Counted from the first letter of the stretch, positions 26,393 to 36,634 are shown. The stretch is DNA of 64,000 nt from CAZWLD01 sp964634685 (GCA_964634685.1 CAZWLD010000009.1:1-64000); one strand, 5' to 3'. Notes: generated by a model from the letters alone, not told the origin. Translations and numbers: made by a program.

Positions 26393-27562
26393 TTAACAGT
26401 GGTATTTTTTTGCCAATCCACCCTCGCTTGTTTCGCGATAGTTCTTGTTCAAATCCTTACCCGTTTCCTTCATTGTTTCAACCACAACATCGAAGGAAAC
26501 CTTTTGCGTTTCAGCTAAATTCTTCGCTAGCTTTGCCGAATGAATGGCACGCATACTAGCAATAGCATTTCTTTCAATACAAGGGATTTGGACATAGCCA
26601 TCAACCGGATCGCAGGTAAGACCTAATTGGTGCTCCATGGCAATTTCAGCCGCATGCTCAATCTGTTCAACTGAAAAATCCATAACCTCACCAATCATCG
26701 CCGCTGCCATCGAGGTTGCACTTCCAACCTCCGCCTGACACCCACACTCAGCGCCGCTAATAGATGCATTTTGTTTAATAATATTTCCAATCACGGAAGC
26801 ACAAGCCAAGCCATCAATTAGCTTTTCCTTTTGATAGCCTTTATCAAGCAAATATTTTAAACACGCCGGAACAATTCCACTCGCTCCACAGGTTGGCGCG
26901 GTCACAATCACACCACCACTAGCATTTTCTTCACTAACGGCATAGGCATAAGCCGACACTAGCATCTCAGGATCATGCGAATCGAATAAGGTTTTAGCTT
27001 TTCTTTTAACCATTAATTTTCCTGGGAGAGTACCATCCTTATTTAAGCCTCGGTCAATCGAATCAAGCATAACTTGATAGACCTCTTCTAAATATTCTTT
27101 AGCTTTGGGTTCATTATGATAAACATATTCTGATAAACGTAAATCATTCTCTAAACAAAATTCCTTAACTTCCTTAAAATTTTTCTCATGATAAACATCA
27201 TCATTTTCCTTTAATTCATCACCCTTGATTTGGATAGTACCACCACCAACACTGTAAATAGTCGTTGTATTAATTAAGGTATCGTCTATATAGCCCTTAA
27301 AATCCATCATATTAGGATGATATTCCGGTACGGTATCATAATCAAAAATAACCTTGATATTTTTCCCTAAAAAGGTATCATAGATTATCTTATCCGTTAA
27401 ATGTCCTCTTCCAGTTAAGGCTAACGAGCCATAAAGAATGACCTCATAGCGGGTACAATTTGGAAATTTTTCAAGGTAATACACGGCCGCTCTTTTCGGC
27501 CCCATCGTATGAGAGCTCGAAGGGCCATTGCCAATTTTATATAATTCCTTAAGCGATTGCAT
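26393..27562 (-). CDS. sdaA: L-serine dehydratase, single-chain iron-sulfur type
   Basis: It deaminates L-serine to pyruvate and ammonia with an oxygen-sensitive [4Fe-4S] cluster. The beta-domain signature GPSSSHTMGP is at the N-terminus. The alpha domain follows with TCGASG, the cluster cysteines (CGCQAEVGSAT, TCDPVDGYVQIPC) and the family C-terminus. Both halves are in one chain of 389 residues, shorter than typical one-chain enzymes of about 450. ATG 27562 has a GGTGGTG site at 6 bases; the ATGs at 27580 and 27577 do not. Its own promoter overlaps the preceding terminator. Confidence 0.92.
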   Translation of the reverse strand: MQSLKELYKIGNGPSSSHTMGPKRAAVYYLEKFPNCTRYEVILYGSLALTGRGHLTDKIIYDTFLGKNIKVIFDYDTVPEYHPNMMDFKGYIDDTLINTTTIYSVGGGTIQIKGDELKENDDVYHEKNFKEVKEFCLENDLRLSEYVYHNEPKAKEYLEEVYQVMLDSIDRGLNKDGTLPGKLMVKRKAKTLFDSHDPEMLVSAYAYAVSEENASGGVIVTAPTCGASGIVPACLKYLLDKGYQKEKLIDGLACASVIGNIIKQNASISGAECGCQAEVGSATSMAAAMIGEVMDFSVEQIEHAAEIAMEHQLGLTCDPVDGYVQIPCIERNAIASMRAIHSAKLAKNLAETQKVSFDVVVETMKETGKDLNKNYRETSEGGLAKKYHC

Positions 27563-27582
27563 ATCATTCACCACCATCATAT

Positions 27583-27611
27583 ATTATAAGAAAAAAGTGA
27601 TTATTTTACAA
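27583..27611 (-). promoter_or_regulatory. Promoter of sdaA, embedded in the upstream terminator
   Basis: Minus strand: -35 TTGTAA (27606-27611), 17-bp spacer, -10 TATAAT (27583-27588). The -35 and spacer lie within the hairpin of the upstream gene. Confidence 0.6.
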
Positions 27612-27640
27612 TCACTTAATGATTCTTTTACAATCACTTT
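27589..27640 (-). terminator. Tandem hairpins ending the DUF1700/DUF4097 gene
   Basis: Two direct copies of AAGTGATTGTAAAA occur. The second forms a perfect stem AAGTGATT/AATCACTT (27595-27617) followed by T on the minus strand. The first is an imperfect copy. Confidence 0.65.
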
Positions 27641-28437
27641 TAATTAATTTTCACACTACCAAAGCCACTTGTTTTGATGACATCCTGATCGACCTTACTA
27701 ATTTCAATTTTTCCGGATAAATTGGAAACATCAACGCGTTTTGAATAAATCTCCTTAATCTTAACCGAACCACTAACTGTTTCAATCGCTAACTTATTCG
27801 CATCAATCGTATCAATATTCATTTTCCCATTAACAGCCTTAATTTTACAATCAAGAGTTCGCAATCGTTCAAATTTCAATTCACCATTAACCGTTTTATA
27901 GGAAAACAAATCACAGTCAAAGCTTTCAAAATAAAGATTCGTATTAACATCATCAATTTTAACCTTCATTTGCTTTAATGAATCGGGAAGAAAAATTTTG
28001 AAATCTCCTCTCCGCTTATCGCGAAAAGCGAATGTTAGCTTTTTTTTGTTTTTTATTGAAAGCTTATTGTCAAGAAATTGCACATCAAAATATTCATCAT
28101 TATCAGGGCTTGCAATAACGACAAGCTTCGGCGAATTATGATATTTGATTTCGACAAAGCCATTAATTAATCCTAAATCGATATCATAGGGCTTTTCAAC
28201 CTCATAGATATATTTGGTTAGCTTTGAATAATCGACATCATCATAATCCTTTCGAAATTCGCGGGCTATCGATTTTGGTGTTCCAATTTTTCTTACAATA
28301 TCATTAAATTCAATACCAGCATCTAAGCCAATATCAATCGTTTTTTCATAATCCTCAATAATGCTTTCGGCCTTTTCCTTAGAAATGCCAGCTTTCTCTA
28401 GTTCAAGTCTTAATTCATCAATAAATTCTTTTTTCAT
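27640..28437 (-). CDS. DUF1700/DUF4097-type protein
   Basis: A 265-residue protein. Residues 1-75 are a DUF1700-like helical domain (KKEFIDELRLELEKAGISKEKAESII, with VRKIGTPKSIAREF). Residues 90-265 are a DUF4097-like beta-helical region with repeated short strands. There is no membrane segment, although DUF1700 proteins usually carry helices. Such genes often follow a PadR regulator, which is absent here. ATG 28437 is supported by AAAGGTG at 9 bases. The function is unknown; a membrane-stress or envelope link is only by family habit. Confidence 0.75.
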   Translation of the reverse strand: MKKEFIDELRLELEKAGISKEKAESIIEDYEKTIDIGLDAGIEFNDIVRKIGTPKSIAREFRKDYDDVDYSKLTKYIYEVEKPYDIDLGLINGFVEIKYHNSPKLVVIASPDNDEYFDVQFLDNKLSIKNKKKLTFAFRDKRRGDFKIFLPDSLKQMKVKIDDVNTNLYFESFDCDLFSYKTVNGELKFERLRTLDCKIKAVNGKMNIDTIDANKLAIETVSGSVKIKEIYSKRVDVSNLSGKIEISKVDQDVIKTSGFGSVKIN

Positions 28438-28461
28438 TATTTCCATCACCTTTACAAGGAA

Positions 28462-28470
28462 ATTTTACCA
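28462..28470 (-). promoter_or_regulatory. Extended -10 promoter of the DUF1700/DUF4097 gene
   Basis: Minus strand TGGTAAAAT, 25 bases before the start codon. Confidence 0.45.
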
Positions 28471-28504
28471 TAATAAAAAATCTAAGTTGTGAAAAAATAA
28501 TGGA

Positions 28505-31039
28505 TTATTTGAAGAAATATTGTAAATATAATTCCTCATATTTATGATAAAGCTTTTGAAGCTCTTGATATTTCTTCCATTTTATAGCCTCATCATATAA
28601 GATCTTGATCTCAAAATTAAGATTTATTATCTGACATTCTAATTGAAACAATTCTAAAAATCTTTTTTTATACAATTCATTATCGGTAAATAGATAAGGA
28701 AGAAGATGAATCTCATAGATAAAATAATCTTGATTTTCCTTAGCTATTTTTTTGATATTTGTCTTTTTTAATGATTGCTTAAGCTCATTTAGGATTTTTT
28801 TATCCTTGCATCCATATTTGATGATTGGAAAATTTAATTTAAGACCTATAAGCTCAAGCCTATCAAAAGAAGGCTTCTTATTTTCAATCACAACCTCGCA
28901 CTTAGGAAAGATGTCATATTGATTTTGCTTACGATAATTAAAGCCCTTTAAATAATTACCACTAAAGCTAATATTGCCTCTTTTATCCTCAATTATTACC
29001 TCTTCCTTTATTTCATAATCCATTCTATCAAGCATTCGGTAAAATTCATCCATTTCCTCTTTAGAATGACTAGACTTAGTATAATAATTTTTCTTAAATA
29101 AAAGTCGCTTTAAATCATTATTAATATCGTAATTAAAGGATTTAGGCAATGAATTCAGCTTTAGGATAGCCTCATCAAACAAGAATCGTTCCTCAAGCTC
29201 TAAGATTTCTTCATAATAATCATCAAAATCATCCGCAATTTGCGAAATCATCTCGATAGCCATATCATCATCTAAAGAAAAATAATCAAGATTAAAAAGC
29301 TTCAAAAAATCAAATTTATCCTCATAAATAATTACATTTTCACTAGCCCTTGAGGCCGCAACATATAAAACATTAAAATAATAGCGATAAAGTGAATTCT
29401 TTTTGGTTTTGGCCTTTTTTTCAAAAATGTACTGCCATTCCTTCTTTTTACTCGAGGCTATATTATATAAAAATACATATTTAAATTCTAAACCCTTTGC
29501 CTCATTAATGGTATAAAGATCGTGTGAAATAAAGGATAATTCTTCTTTATCTTTTTCAAGTCCTACAATCACTGCCGTATTAGGCTTATTAATAAAGGCT
29601 TCTAATACCCTTTCTACATTCTTACCATCAAAGGATAAAATAGCATTTTTATTCGTTTCCTTCAAATTAATATCGATATAATTTTCATCAATAGCCTTTT
29701 GCGTATTGATATATTCCTTTCTGATATCCGTAAGCCTAAGGAGAAATTGATTAATCTCTGATGATGAACGATAATTTTTCGAAAAAGGCTCAGGTACGAC
29801 CAATTGCGAATCAAGCTTTTTAATTCTTGATGGTCTAAAAAGCGATGCATTAATTATTTGATTACCATCACCAATCAAGAAAATATTGTGATTAGACATT
29901 TCAAAAAGCCTAAATATTTGAAGCTCGGTAAAATCCTGAGCCTCATCCAAAATAATCTTGTCGAAGGATTTATTCATCAAACGGAAAATATCATTTTCAT
30001 CCAATAAATTATTTCGTTCTAAATAATCTTGATAGGATGTACAAACATCATACAAATATTCTAATAGAAGGACATCAAAATCCTCAAAGTCATTTTGCAT
30101 TTCCAAAATAAAATCATTAAGGCTAAGTAAAGGTACATTCCAATCTCGATCCCAATTCGCTTTCATTCTTCCCTTGATGTCTCTTCGAATTATTTGATAA
30201 GCTCTTAGGGAATCATAACCAAAATATTTTTGATATTTACGCATATAGGCAGTATAGCTTTCATTAGAATCCTTCCGATGCTCATTCAAATAATCTTGAT
30301 AAAATTTTAAAAAATCCTGATATGTCGCCATATTATAATCCTTAGTCAAATCATTTAAGGATTTGAAGGCACTTCTTTTAGGCTCACGATTCAATTCCAT
30401 TTCAAATTCATGAAGAACCATATTTTTTAAATGATCGGTCAAGGTAATGTAAGTAATTAGGCTATCACCATTTAATTCATTGTCAAGCATTAGACGCATA
30501 CTAATCAAGGTTTTTCCGGTTCCCGCATTCCCCGTAATACAGCATGGGGCCGTTAAACGTAAGCATTTTTCCTGTTTACCATCTAAAATGGCAATACATC
30601 CCCGATAGTCATATTCCTTAAAAATCTTTGTTGGATTTAAAGGCATTAAATATGAAACCTCTTTATTATAATCAAGCATATCAAGCTTGATTTTCTTCTT
30701 GGCGGTTTGGCCTTGTTTCTTATGCTCAACCTCAATATTTAATAAACATAATAAATAATTATCATTTACATCAGAGCCATAGGAATAAATAACTCGCGCT
30801 CCATTTGAGGCATAAAATTTATATATTTTATATTCGCGATAACAGCCTTCCATGAGCTTTGACCTTTTATCCTTAACCAAATAGGATAAAAGGCTATCAT
30901 AACCTAAAGATGCTCTATCATAAAGCTCCGAAACGGTCTCATTTATTTCTTTATTTAGATTATTGTTAAGCTTCCTAAGCTTTTTTAAAAACAATTTTGT
31001 AAATCCAATATTCTTTATGATAGTCACCTCCTTTTTCAA
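28505..31039 (-). CDS. RelE/ParE-like domain fused to an SF1 (UvrD/Rep-type) helicase
   Basis: The frame spans 844 residues. Residues about 1-115 resemble a RelE/ParE toxin fold (FLKKLRKLN, MEGCYREYKIYKFY, ARVIYSYG, LLCLLNIEVEHKK). The rest is an SF1 helicase with motif I TGNAGTGKT, II LDEAQDF, III LIGDGNQ, IV NYRSSSEIN, V NEAKGLEF and VI YVAASRA. The C-terminal 230 residues are unassigned. The frame opens at TTG 31039, which has no ribosome site. A perfect AAGGAGGTG (31025-31033) lies inside it and is ideally spaced from an ATA at 31018, so initiation at a non-standard codon is possible. It is last in the uvrB operon and may act in DNA or ribosome rescue. Confidence 0.75.
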   Translation of the reverse strand: MKKEVTIIKNIGFTKLFLKKLRKLNNNLNKEINETVSELYDRASLGYDSLLSYLVKDKRSKLMEGCYREYKIYKFYASNGARVIYSYGSDVNDNYLLCLLNIEVEHKKQGQTAKKKIKLDMLDYNKEVSYLMPLNPTKIFKEYDYRGCIAILDGKQEKCLRLTAPCCITGNAGTGKTLISMRLMLDNELNGDSLITYITLTDHLKNMVLHEFEMELNREPKRSAFKSLNDLTKDYNMATYQDFLKFYQDYLNEHRKDSNESYTAYMRKYQKYFGYDSLRAYQIIRRDIKGRMKANWDRDWNVPLLSLNDFILEMQNDFEDFDVLLLEYLYDVCTSYQDYLERNNLLDENDIFRLMNKSFDKIILDEAQDFTELQIFRLFEMSNHNIFLIGDGNQIINASLFRPSRIKKLDSQLVVPEPFSKNYRSSSEINQFLLRLTDIRKEYINTQKAIDENYIDINLKETNKNAILSFDGKNVERVLEAFINKPNTAVIVGLEKDKEELSFISHDLYTINEAKGLEFKYVFLYNIASSKKKEWQYIFEKKAKTKKNSLYRYYFNVLYVAASRASENVIIYEDKFDFLKLFNLDYFSLDDDMAIEMISQIADDFDDYYEEILELEERFLFDEAILKLNSLPKSFNYDINNDLKRLLFKKNYYTKSSHSKEEMDEFYRMLDRMDYEIKEEVIIEDKRGNISFSGNYLKGFNYRKQNQYDIFPKCEVVIENKKPSFDRLELIGLKLNFPIIKYGCKDKKILNELKQSLKKTNIKKIAKENQDYFIYEIHLLPYLFTDNELYKKRFLELFQLECQIINLNFEIKILYDEAIKWKKYQELQKLYHKYEELYLQYFFK

Positions 31040-31055
31040 AAAAGACTATCCAAAA

Positions 31056-32885
31056 TTATCCCCAAACGCGATTATCCCGAAACCATTCTGAATCCTTTAA
31101 TAAAATATTATTATTACTACAATTAACAACCACATTGCCATCCTTCGTTGTAATAACAATGCTTCCGTTCATTGATTTAAAGCTTGTCCCATCAACCAAA
31201 GAGGTCACATAAACCTTATCAGTCCATTTAGATATTCTCGTAATAAAGGCTTGCGAAGGAAAAGTATTATCATTGACACTCGTGTACTCGGTTGACCCAG
31301 CCACGCAGCAAACCGCACAAATTTTCGGCTTGATGACCTCAAGCAAAAAGCTATTAGTTGATGTTGGTGAGCCGTGATGCCCTGCCTTAAAGAAATCAAC
31401 CTCTGGCAATTCATTCGAAGAAATTAACGATTCCTCGCCCTTTTCCTCTAAATCCCCCGTAAATAAATAATGGTTTTTTTCATTTTGAGTAAACAATGTA
31501 CAAACAGAATAATTATTTTCATCACTTGATGATTCCTCATAAAATTTTTGATATAAAAATTCCATAATTATTCCTTCAGAAACCTCGTATTTTTTCTTGG
31601 CCCCATTTAATTCCTTAACACATTCTAAGGCCGTATAATGAGTGGTGCCCATTGTCACTAATTCCGAAACTCGAGCTTGATAATTTTGATATATTTGTGT
31701 CGTCTTATTGGTTTTTGGAAAATCAATAATCATATCAACCTGATAGGTGTATAATAAGCCCGTTCTAGTATCACCATCTTTATTTCCATAAAAGGCCGCG
31801 ATATGATCCTGATCGGCATGCGTCGCAATCACATATTCAAGCTTATTGTCCGTACAATAGTTATCAATATATTCTTTAATGATCGTTGCGGAGCCTTGAC
31901 GCGAGCCAGCATCAATCAAAATATCCGTTTCTCCAGCTTTTATATAAATGGAATCTCCAGCATATTTATTTCCTAATTCCATTATGTGAATGGATAAATC
32001 ATCATTTACGGATTGTAATTCCTTAACACTGACATATCGATACAAATTAATTTCTTCATTTTCTAAATACTTGAGAGTGTATTTAATCACATATTCGCCA
32101 ATAACATTTGTATTGATATTTTCAACCTCGGAACCATTTTTATAGACTTTCCTTGTAACATAATCATTGATAATAGTTCCATTACAAACAGCCGTATAGC
32201 CGTCTTCAATATATTCAGAAAACAAATAGACATCACGATACAAAAAGCCCTTTAAAGAGAAAACGATATTGTCAGGAACATATGGCTTTTCAAGGCTAGA
32301 ATTAATAACCTCAATTTCTCTTGTTAAAACATAAGATTCTTCACCATCAATAGCTAAATACTTAATATAATAAATGCCTTCCTTATCATAGGTTATTTCA
32401 TCAAGAGGACGCATATATTCATCATAATAATAGGTATCAATATCTAAATCGAGGGTTGTCTCAAAACCTTCATCAATATAATCTTCATTAGGATATAAAT
32501 AAACCTTGTCTCTACCCTTCAAAAAAAAGTCATGAACAAAGCCAGATGGATCTACACCCTCTCCAACCATTACCAAGCGCGTCAACGTTTGATTAATTGG
32601 TTTATGATTCAAGGTATACGTAATTGTATAATTACCCTCCACATGACAATTGACTTCACCAGTTATTTTGACCTCATCACTGTAATCAACGCCATAGATA
32701 TTGGCAAGTACGCCCTCCTCAATATATTCTTCTCCATTTTCTAAATTGACCACAGCTTCTCCCTTTAAAGAAAAGCTTACTTCCTTCGCAAAATAAACAA
32801 AGCCACCGTAAAAGCCAAAAGCAATGCCAATTAACAAAGCAATCAAAGTAAATAACAAAATCCAAAAAGCGCGACCTTTAGCCAT
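31056..32885 (-). CDS. Membrane-anchored ComEC/Rec2-type metallo-beta-lactamase with Ig-like domains
   Basis: This 609-residue protein has an N-terminal signal anchor (about 8-30), then three Ig-like DUF5011-type domains (about 35-105, 113-195 and 203-295), and a metallo-beta-lactamase domain of the ComEC/Rec2 type (about 297-600) with IDAG, THADQDHIAA, GDLEEKGE and AGHHGSPTST. All metal ligands appear intact. The enzyme part is therefore outside the cell and may be a nuclease or phosphodiesterase; it lacks the ComEC channel. It begins 2 bp after the small Ig-like gene and precedes the helicase by 16 bp. Confidence 0.8.
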   Translation of the reverse strand: MAKGRAFWILLFTLIALLIGIAFGFYGGFVYFAKEVSFSLKGEAVVNLENGEEYIEEGVLANIYGVDYSDEVKITGEVNCHVEGNYTITYTLNHKPINQTLTRLVMVGEGVDPSGFVHDFFLKGRDKVYLYPNEDYIDEGFETTLDLDIDTYYYDEYMRPLDEITYDKEGIYYIKYLAIDGEESYVLTREIEVINSSLEKPYVPDNIVFSLKGFLYRDVYLFSEYIEDGYTAVCNGTIINDYVTRKVYKNGSEVENINTNVIGEYVIKYTLKYLENEEINLYRYVSVKELQSVNDDLSIHIMELGNKYAGDSIYIKAGETDILIDAGSRQGSATIIKEYIDNYCTDNKLEYVIATHADQDHIAAFYGNKDGDTRTGLLYTYQVDMIIDFPKTNKTTQIYQNYQARVSELVTMGTTHYTALECVKELNGAKKKYEVSEGIIMEFLYQKFYEESSSDENNYSVCTLFTQNEKNHYLFTGDLEEKGEESLISSNELPEVDFFKAGHHGSPTSTNSFLLEVIKPKICAVCCVAGSTEYTSVNDNTFPSQAFITRISKWTDKVYVTSLVDGTSFKSMNGSIVITTKDGNVVVNCSNNNILLKDSEWFRDNRVWG

Positions 32886-32887
32886 AA

Positions 32888-33241
32888 TTACTCACCTCCG
32901 ACAACGATAATGCGCCTAAGCTCAATATCATATCCGTTTTTCTTTAATACGCTCATATTCGTTGCTCGATAGGTGATGACATAGCTTCCTGTAGTATTCG
33001 TATCAACCTCGCCGGTTATGATAACCTCAATATCATCATTAAGATAATAGCCGGGGTCGGTAAAGCTACTACCCTTCTCTAAATAAATAATACTATCTCC
33101 CTCTAAATAAAAAATCGGATCCTTATCATCACTTGCAAAATAATAAATGCCAAAGCCAATTCCTAATCCAAGAAATAAGCCAAAAATAAAACCTAAAACA
33201 GCTTTTCCCTTAAAATGCTTTTTGATTACTTCTTTCCCCAA
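32888..33241 (-). CDS. Small membrane-anchored protein with one Ig-like (DUF5011-type) domain
   Basis: This 117-residue protein has a Gly-rich membrane anchor (about 14-36) and one Ig-like domain resembling the first domain of the next gene (pattern YLEKGSSFTDPGY...TGSYVITY). It starts directly after the uvrB stop codon and ends 2 bp before the metallo-beta-lactamase gene. It is likely a partial duplicate or partner of that protein on the cell surface. Confidence 0.7.
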   Translation of the reverse strand: MGKEVIKKHFKGKAVLGFIFGLFLGLGIGFGIYYFASDDKDPIFYLEGDSIIYLEKGSSFTDPGYYLNDDIEVIITGEVDTNTTGSYVITYRATNMSVLKKNGYDIELRRIIVVGGE

Positions 33242-35194
33242 TTATCTCACTCCTTTGCTTGTTTTTAACTCGATGATGATATCACGAAGCTCAGCCGCTC
33301 TTTCAAAATCTAAACGCTTAGCCGCTTCTCGCATTTCATGCTCTAAATCATCAATTGACCGTTTGAGCTCCTCCTTTGAAACCTTTTGTCCCTCCATGAT
33401 TTTTTGAGAAATCTTTATTGAATCTCTAATTTCCTTAACGATTGTATGAGGAACAATACCATGAGCTTTATTATAGGCCTCTTGAATTTCTCGTCGTCGA
33501 TTCGTTTCTTTAATCGCCACATCCATTGATTCACTAACACTATCGGCATACATAATAACTAAACCATTTTGATTTCGAGCCGCTCGACCGATCGTTTGAA
33601 TCAATGATCTTTCACTTCGAAGGAAGCCTTGCTTATCGGCATCAAGAATACAAACTAAGCTTACCTCAGGCAAATCTAATCCCTCTCTTAAAAGATTAAT
33701 TCCCACCAAGCAATCATATTTACCCAAACGTAAATCACGCAAAATCTCAATTCGTTCTAGGGCTTTGATTTCCGAATGTAAATAGGCAACCTTAATACCT
33801 AATCCTCGAAGATAAGTTGTTAAATCCTCACTCATACGAATGGTAAGGGTTGTGATTAACACGCGCTCATTTAATGGAATTCTTTTTTGAATTTCCGCTA
33901 AAACATCATCAATTGATCCATAGGAAGGTCTGACCTCAATTAAAGGATCTAAAAGACCAGTTGGACGAATAATTTGTTCAATGATTGGTAGATTTTTACT
34001 TCTTTCATAATCTCCTGGGGTCGCACTACAATAAATCGCTTGATTGATTTTTTGATAGAATTCCTCAAATCGCAAAGGACGATTATCTAAGGCACTTGGA
34101 AGCCTAAAGCCATAATTAACTAAGGATTCCTTACGAGCACGGTCACCATTGTACATTCCTCGGACCTGAGGCAAGGTGACATGCGATTCATCGACAATCA
34201 ATAAAAAATCATCAGGGAAGAAATCAATCAAGGTAGCTGGTGTTTCTCCTTCTCCTCTTAAGGCAAGATGACGGGAATAATTTTCAATTCCACTGCAGGT
34301 GCCCATTTCTTTAATCATTTCTAAATCATAATTGGTTCGCTGCTTGATGCGTTCAGCCTCAAGGAGCTTGCCCTCAGATTGAAATTTTTCAATTTGGGAA
34401 GCTAATTCCTCCTCGATTCTTCTAATCGTTTCGTTAAGCTTATCCTTATTCGTCATAAAGTGGGTTGCTGGATAAATGGTCGCAAATTCCGTTTCCTCTA
34501 AAGCTTTTCCGGTTACACAATCAAAGATAACAATGCGGTCAATTTCATCACCAAAAAATTCAACGCGGTAGCCCTTCGCATGCTCACCCGAGGGAATGAT
34601 ATCCACAACATCGCCCCTAACCCTGAAGGTTCCTCTTTGAAAATCAATATCATTGCGTTCATAAACTAATTCCACAAGCTTATTAAGCAAATTATCCCTT
34701 CCAAATTCATCGCCAACCCGTAAAAAGATAACGGAATTTTTATAATCATCAGGATCACCAATACCATAAATACAGCTAACCGAGGCAATAACAATAACAT
34801 CACGATTTGATAACAAGGAGGCTGTTGCACGATGACGCATCTCATCAATTTCATCATTAATTTGGGCATCCTTCTCAATATAGGTATCACTCGAAACAAC
34901 ATAAGCCTCCGGCTGATAATAATCATAATAGGAAATAAAATATTCAACACGATTCTCTGGAAAAAATTCCTTGAACTCGGAATAAAGCTGTCCCGCTAGA
35001 GTTTTATTATGGGCTAGAATCAAGGTTGGCTTTCCAACCTCCTTGATTACATTCGACATTGTGAAGGTTTTTCCGGTTCCGGTTGCGCCTAATAAAACCT
35101 GTTCCTTGACACCTTTATTAATATTATCAACTAATTGTTTAATTGCCTCAGGTTGATCTCCTTGGGGAACAAAACTCGATTTTAGTTTAAACAT
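33242..35194 (-). CDS. uvrB: UvrABC excinuclease subunit B
   Basis: UvrB is the damage-verifying helicase-like subunit of nucleotide excision repair. The 650-residue protein has the family start [17 protein letters not shown], Walker A GATGTGKT, the beta-hairpin region ([11 protein letters not shown]), the DESH box, helicase motifs V and VI ([23 protein letters not shown]) and a C-terminal UVR domain ([22 protein letters not shown] pattern). An AAAGGAG site is 8 bases before the ATG. It overlaps the peptidase gene by 13 bp. uvrA is not in the window. Confidence 0.97.
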   Translation of the reverse strand: MFKLKSSFVPQGDQPEAIKQLVDNINKGVKEQVLLGATGTGKTFTMSNVIKEVGKPTLILAHNKTLAGQLYSEFKEFFPENRVEYFISYYDYYQPEAYVVSSDTYIEKDAQINDEIDEMRHRATASLLSNRDVIVIASVSCIYGIGDPDDYKNSVIFLRVGDEFGRDNLLNKLVELVYERNDIDFQRGTFRVRGDVVDIIPSGEHAKGYRVEFFGDEIDRIVIFDCVTGKALEETEFATIYPATHFMTNKDKLNETIRRIEEELASQIEKFQSEGKLLEAERIKQRTNYDLEMIKEMGTCSGIENYSRHLALRGEGETPATLIDFFPDDFLLIVDESHVTLPQVRGMYNGDRARKESLVNYGFRLPSALDNRPLRFEEFYQKINQAIYCSATPGDYERSKNLPIIEQIIRPTGLLDPLIEVRPSYGSIDDVLAEIQKRIPLNERVLITTLTIRMSEDLTTYLRGLGIKVAYLHSEIKALERIEILRDLRLGKYDCLVGINLLREGLDLPEVSLVCILDADKQGFLRSERSLIQTIGRAARNQNGLVIMYADSVSESMDVAIKETNRRREIQEAYNKAHGIVPHTIVKEIRDSIKISQKIMEGQKVSKEELKRSIDDLEHEMREAAKRLDFERAAELRDIIIELKTSKGVR

Positions 35195-35862
35195 GATAAA
35201 GCTCCTTTCTTAAGAGGAATGATTTTTTTGGGCTTGATAAAATAAGCCGCTCCTCCTTTGATTCCCAAAGACACATAGGAATCATCTTCAATATATAAAG
35301 CAGAATTATTTTCTAAAGCAATTCCCCCATATTCGTTAAAGCTTTCCTTTCCATTTTCATCATAATGAGGGCAACAATTAAAATGAAAAAAGCCTAAGCC
35401 TTTAATCATTTTAAAATTATAATACTTAAAATTATCCATATAAGCATCACTATCCGTGTAACAGCCATCAAAAAAACAAATAGCCCCGGCACTAATTCCT
35501 GAAATAAAAATATTTTTTTCCATTGCTTTAGCTAAGATTTTATCAACCCCAAAGCGATAAAAATATTCAAGCATTATTTTCGTATTTCCTCCCCCAATAT
35601 AAATCAAATCGGAGGATAAAATAATCGATTCTAAATCATCATAGCTTTCCTTTGTCAAGGTAATGACTTTAACAACAGCATTATATTCAGTTTCATAAAT
35701 TTTTACAAAGCCATTAATATTACTTTCTTTATCTAAGGAAGCACAAGGAATATAACAAACAGCTGGATTTTTTTTATTAACCTTACTAAAAATAAAATCA
35801 TCAAATGGCTTAATGGTGCGATTTACAAAATCTCCACCGCCAATTAACATCATTCTTGACAT
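35182..35862 (-). CDS. Peptidase S51 family protein (dipeptidase E-like)
   Basis: This 226-residue protein has the S51 fold: [10 protein letters not shown], the nucleophile elbow [10 protein letters not shown] with the catalytic serine, and a conserved His in CPHYDENGK. Dipeptidase E cleaves Asp-X dipeptides; cyanophycinase is a relative. The ATG has a GGTG site. It is first in the operon that continues into uvrB, and has an extended -10 promoter divergent from the gene at 35939. Confidence 0.8.
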   Translation of the reverse strand: MSRMMLIGGGDFVNRTIKPFDDFIFSKVNKKNPAVCYIPCASLDKESNINGFVKIYETEYNAVVKVITLTKESYDDLESIILSSDLIYIGGGNTKIMLEYFYRFGVDKILAKAMEKNIFISGISAGAICFFDGCYTDSDAYMDNFKYYNFKMIKGLGFFHFNCCPHYDENGKESFNEYGGIALENNSALYIEDDSYVSLGIKGGAAYFIKPKKIIPLKKGALSCLN

Positions 35863-35877
35863 AGTATCACCACTCTT

Positions 35878-35923
35878 ATTATATCATTTTTTCTTTTGAT
35901 TTTATTATTTTTTATTATATAAT
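35878..35923. promoter_or_regulatory. Divergent promoters of the peptidase-uvrB operon and the 35939 gene
   Basis: Minus strand extended -10 TGATATAAT (35878-35886); plus strand -10 TATAAT (35918-35923). The two leaders mirror each other, with GTGGTGATA before both start codons, which makes the whole intergenic region an imperfect inverted repeat. Confidence 0.5.
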
Positions 35924-35938
35924 AATAGTGGTGATATT

Positions 35939-36598
35939 ATGATTATTATTCAATTAATTTTTCGAGGCCTTTTATTAATAGGATATACAGTATTAGCCTT
36001 TATATATAAAGGTAAGGTTTTATCTCTTCCCTACATTTACTACCTACCTTTATTTTTATATTTTTTAGCCATTGCCTTAAAGAATTTTCTTCCAACAAAA
36101 AGAATTATTCCTTCTCATCGTTACTATAAAAGTCACTATAAAAAGAAAAGCTATGACATTAATAACGTAACTGCTTTAAATAAAAAAAGAAATAATGGCG
36201 CCATCATCATTTTATCAATTTGGTTATTTTGCTTATCAATCTTAGGTGTTCTCCATATATTCGGATACATCAAAGCCTATCAAGTTGTTTGGTTTGTCTT
36301 TTTATTCCATTTTCTTGATTTGATTTGCCTAAACTATTGGTGTCCATTTAGAATAATTTTAAAAAACAAATGCTGTATGGATTGCCGGATTTCTAATTGG
36401 GACAATTTTTTCCGCTTCTCACCATTATTATTTATTGGTGGCTTCTTCACGACTCCCCTTGCTATTTTAGGTGTGATTTCTCTTCTTCAATGGGAATATA
36501 TGTATATGAAGCATCGCGAGCGCTTTTATCTAACGAGCAACGCCTTTAATAATTGTGCGAATTGTCGTAATGAGCATTGCAAAATGCATAAAAATTAA
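35939..36598 (+). CDS. Cysteine-containing integral membrane protein of unknown function
   Basis: This 219-residue protein has about five membrane helices (near 3-22, 28-47, 85-105, 112-134 and 157-184). Two cytosolic or loop cysteine groups could bind metal or an iron-sulfur cluster: NKCCMDCRISNWD around residue 144-155 and CANCRNEHCKMH at the very C-terminus. I do not recognise a named family. It lies 36 bp upstream of murE on the same strand, so an envelope link is plausible. Confidence 0.65.
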   Translation: MIIIQLIFRGLLLIGYTVLAFIYKGKVLSLPYIYYLPLFLYFLAIALKNFLPTKRIIPSHRYYKSHYKKKSYDINNVTALNKKRNNGAIIILSIWLFCLSILGVLHIFGYIKAYQVVWFVFLFHFLDLICLNYWCPFRIILKNKCCMDCRISNWDNFFRFSPLLFIGGFFTTPLAILGVISLLQWEYMYMKHRERFYLTSNAFNNCANCRNEHCKMHKN

Positions 36599-36634
36599 TT
36601 CTTGGTAAAAAATACCTATGAGAGGTGTTTTTAA

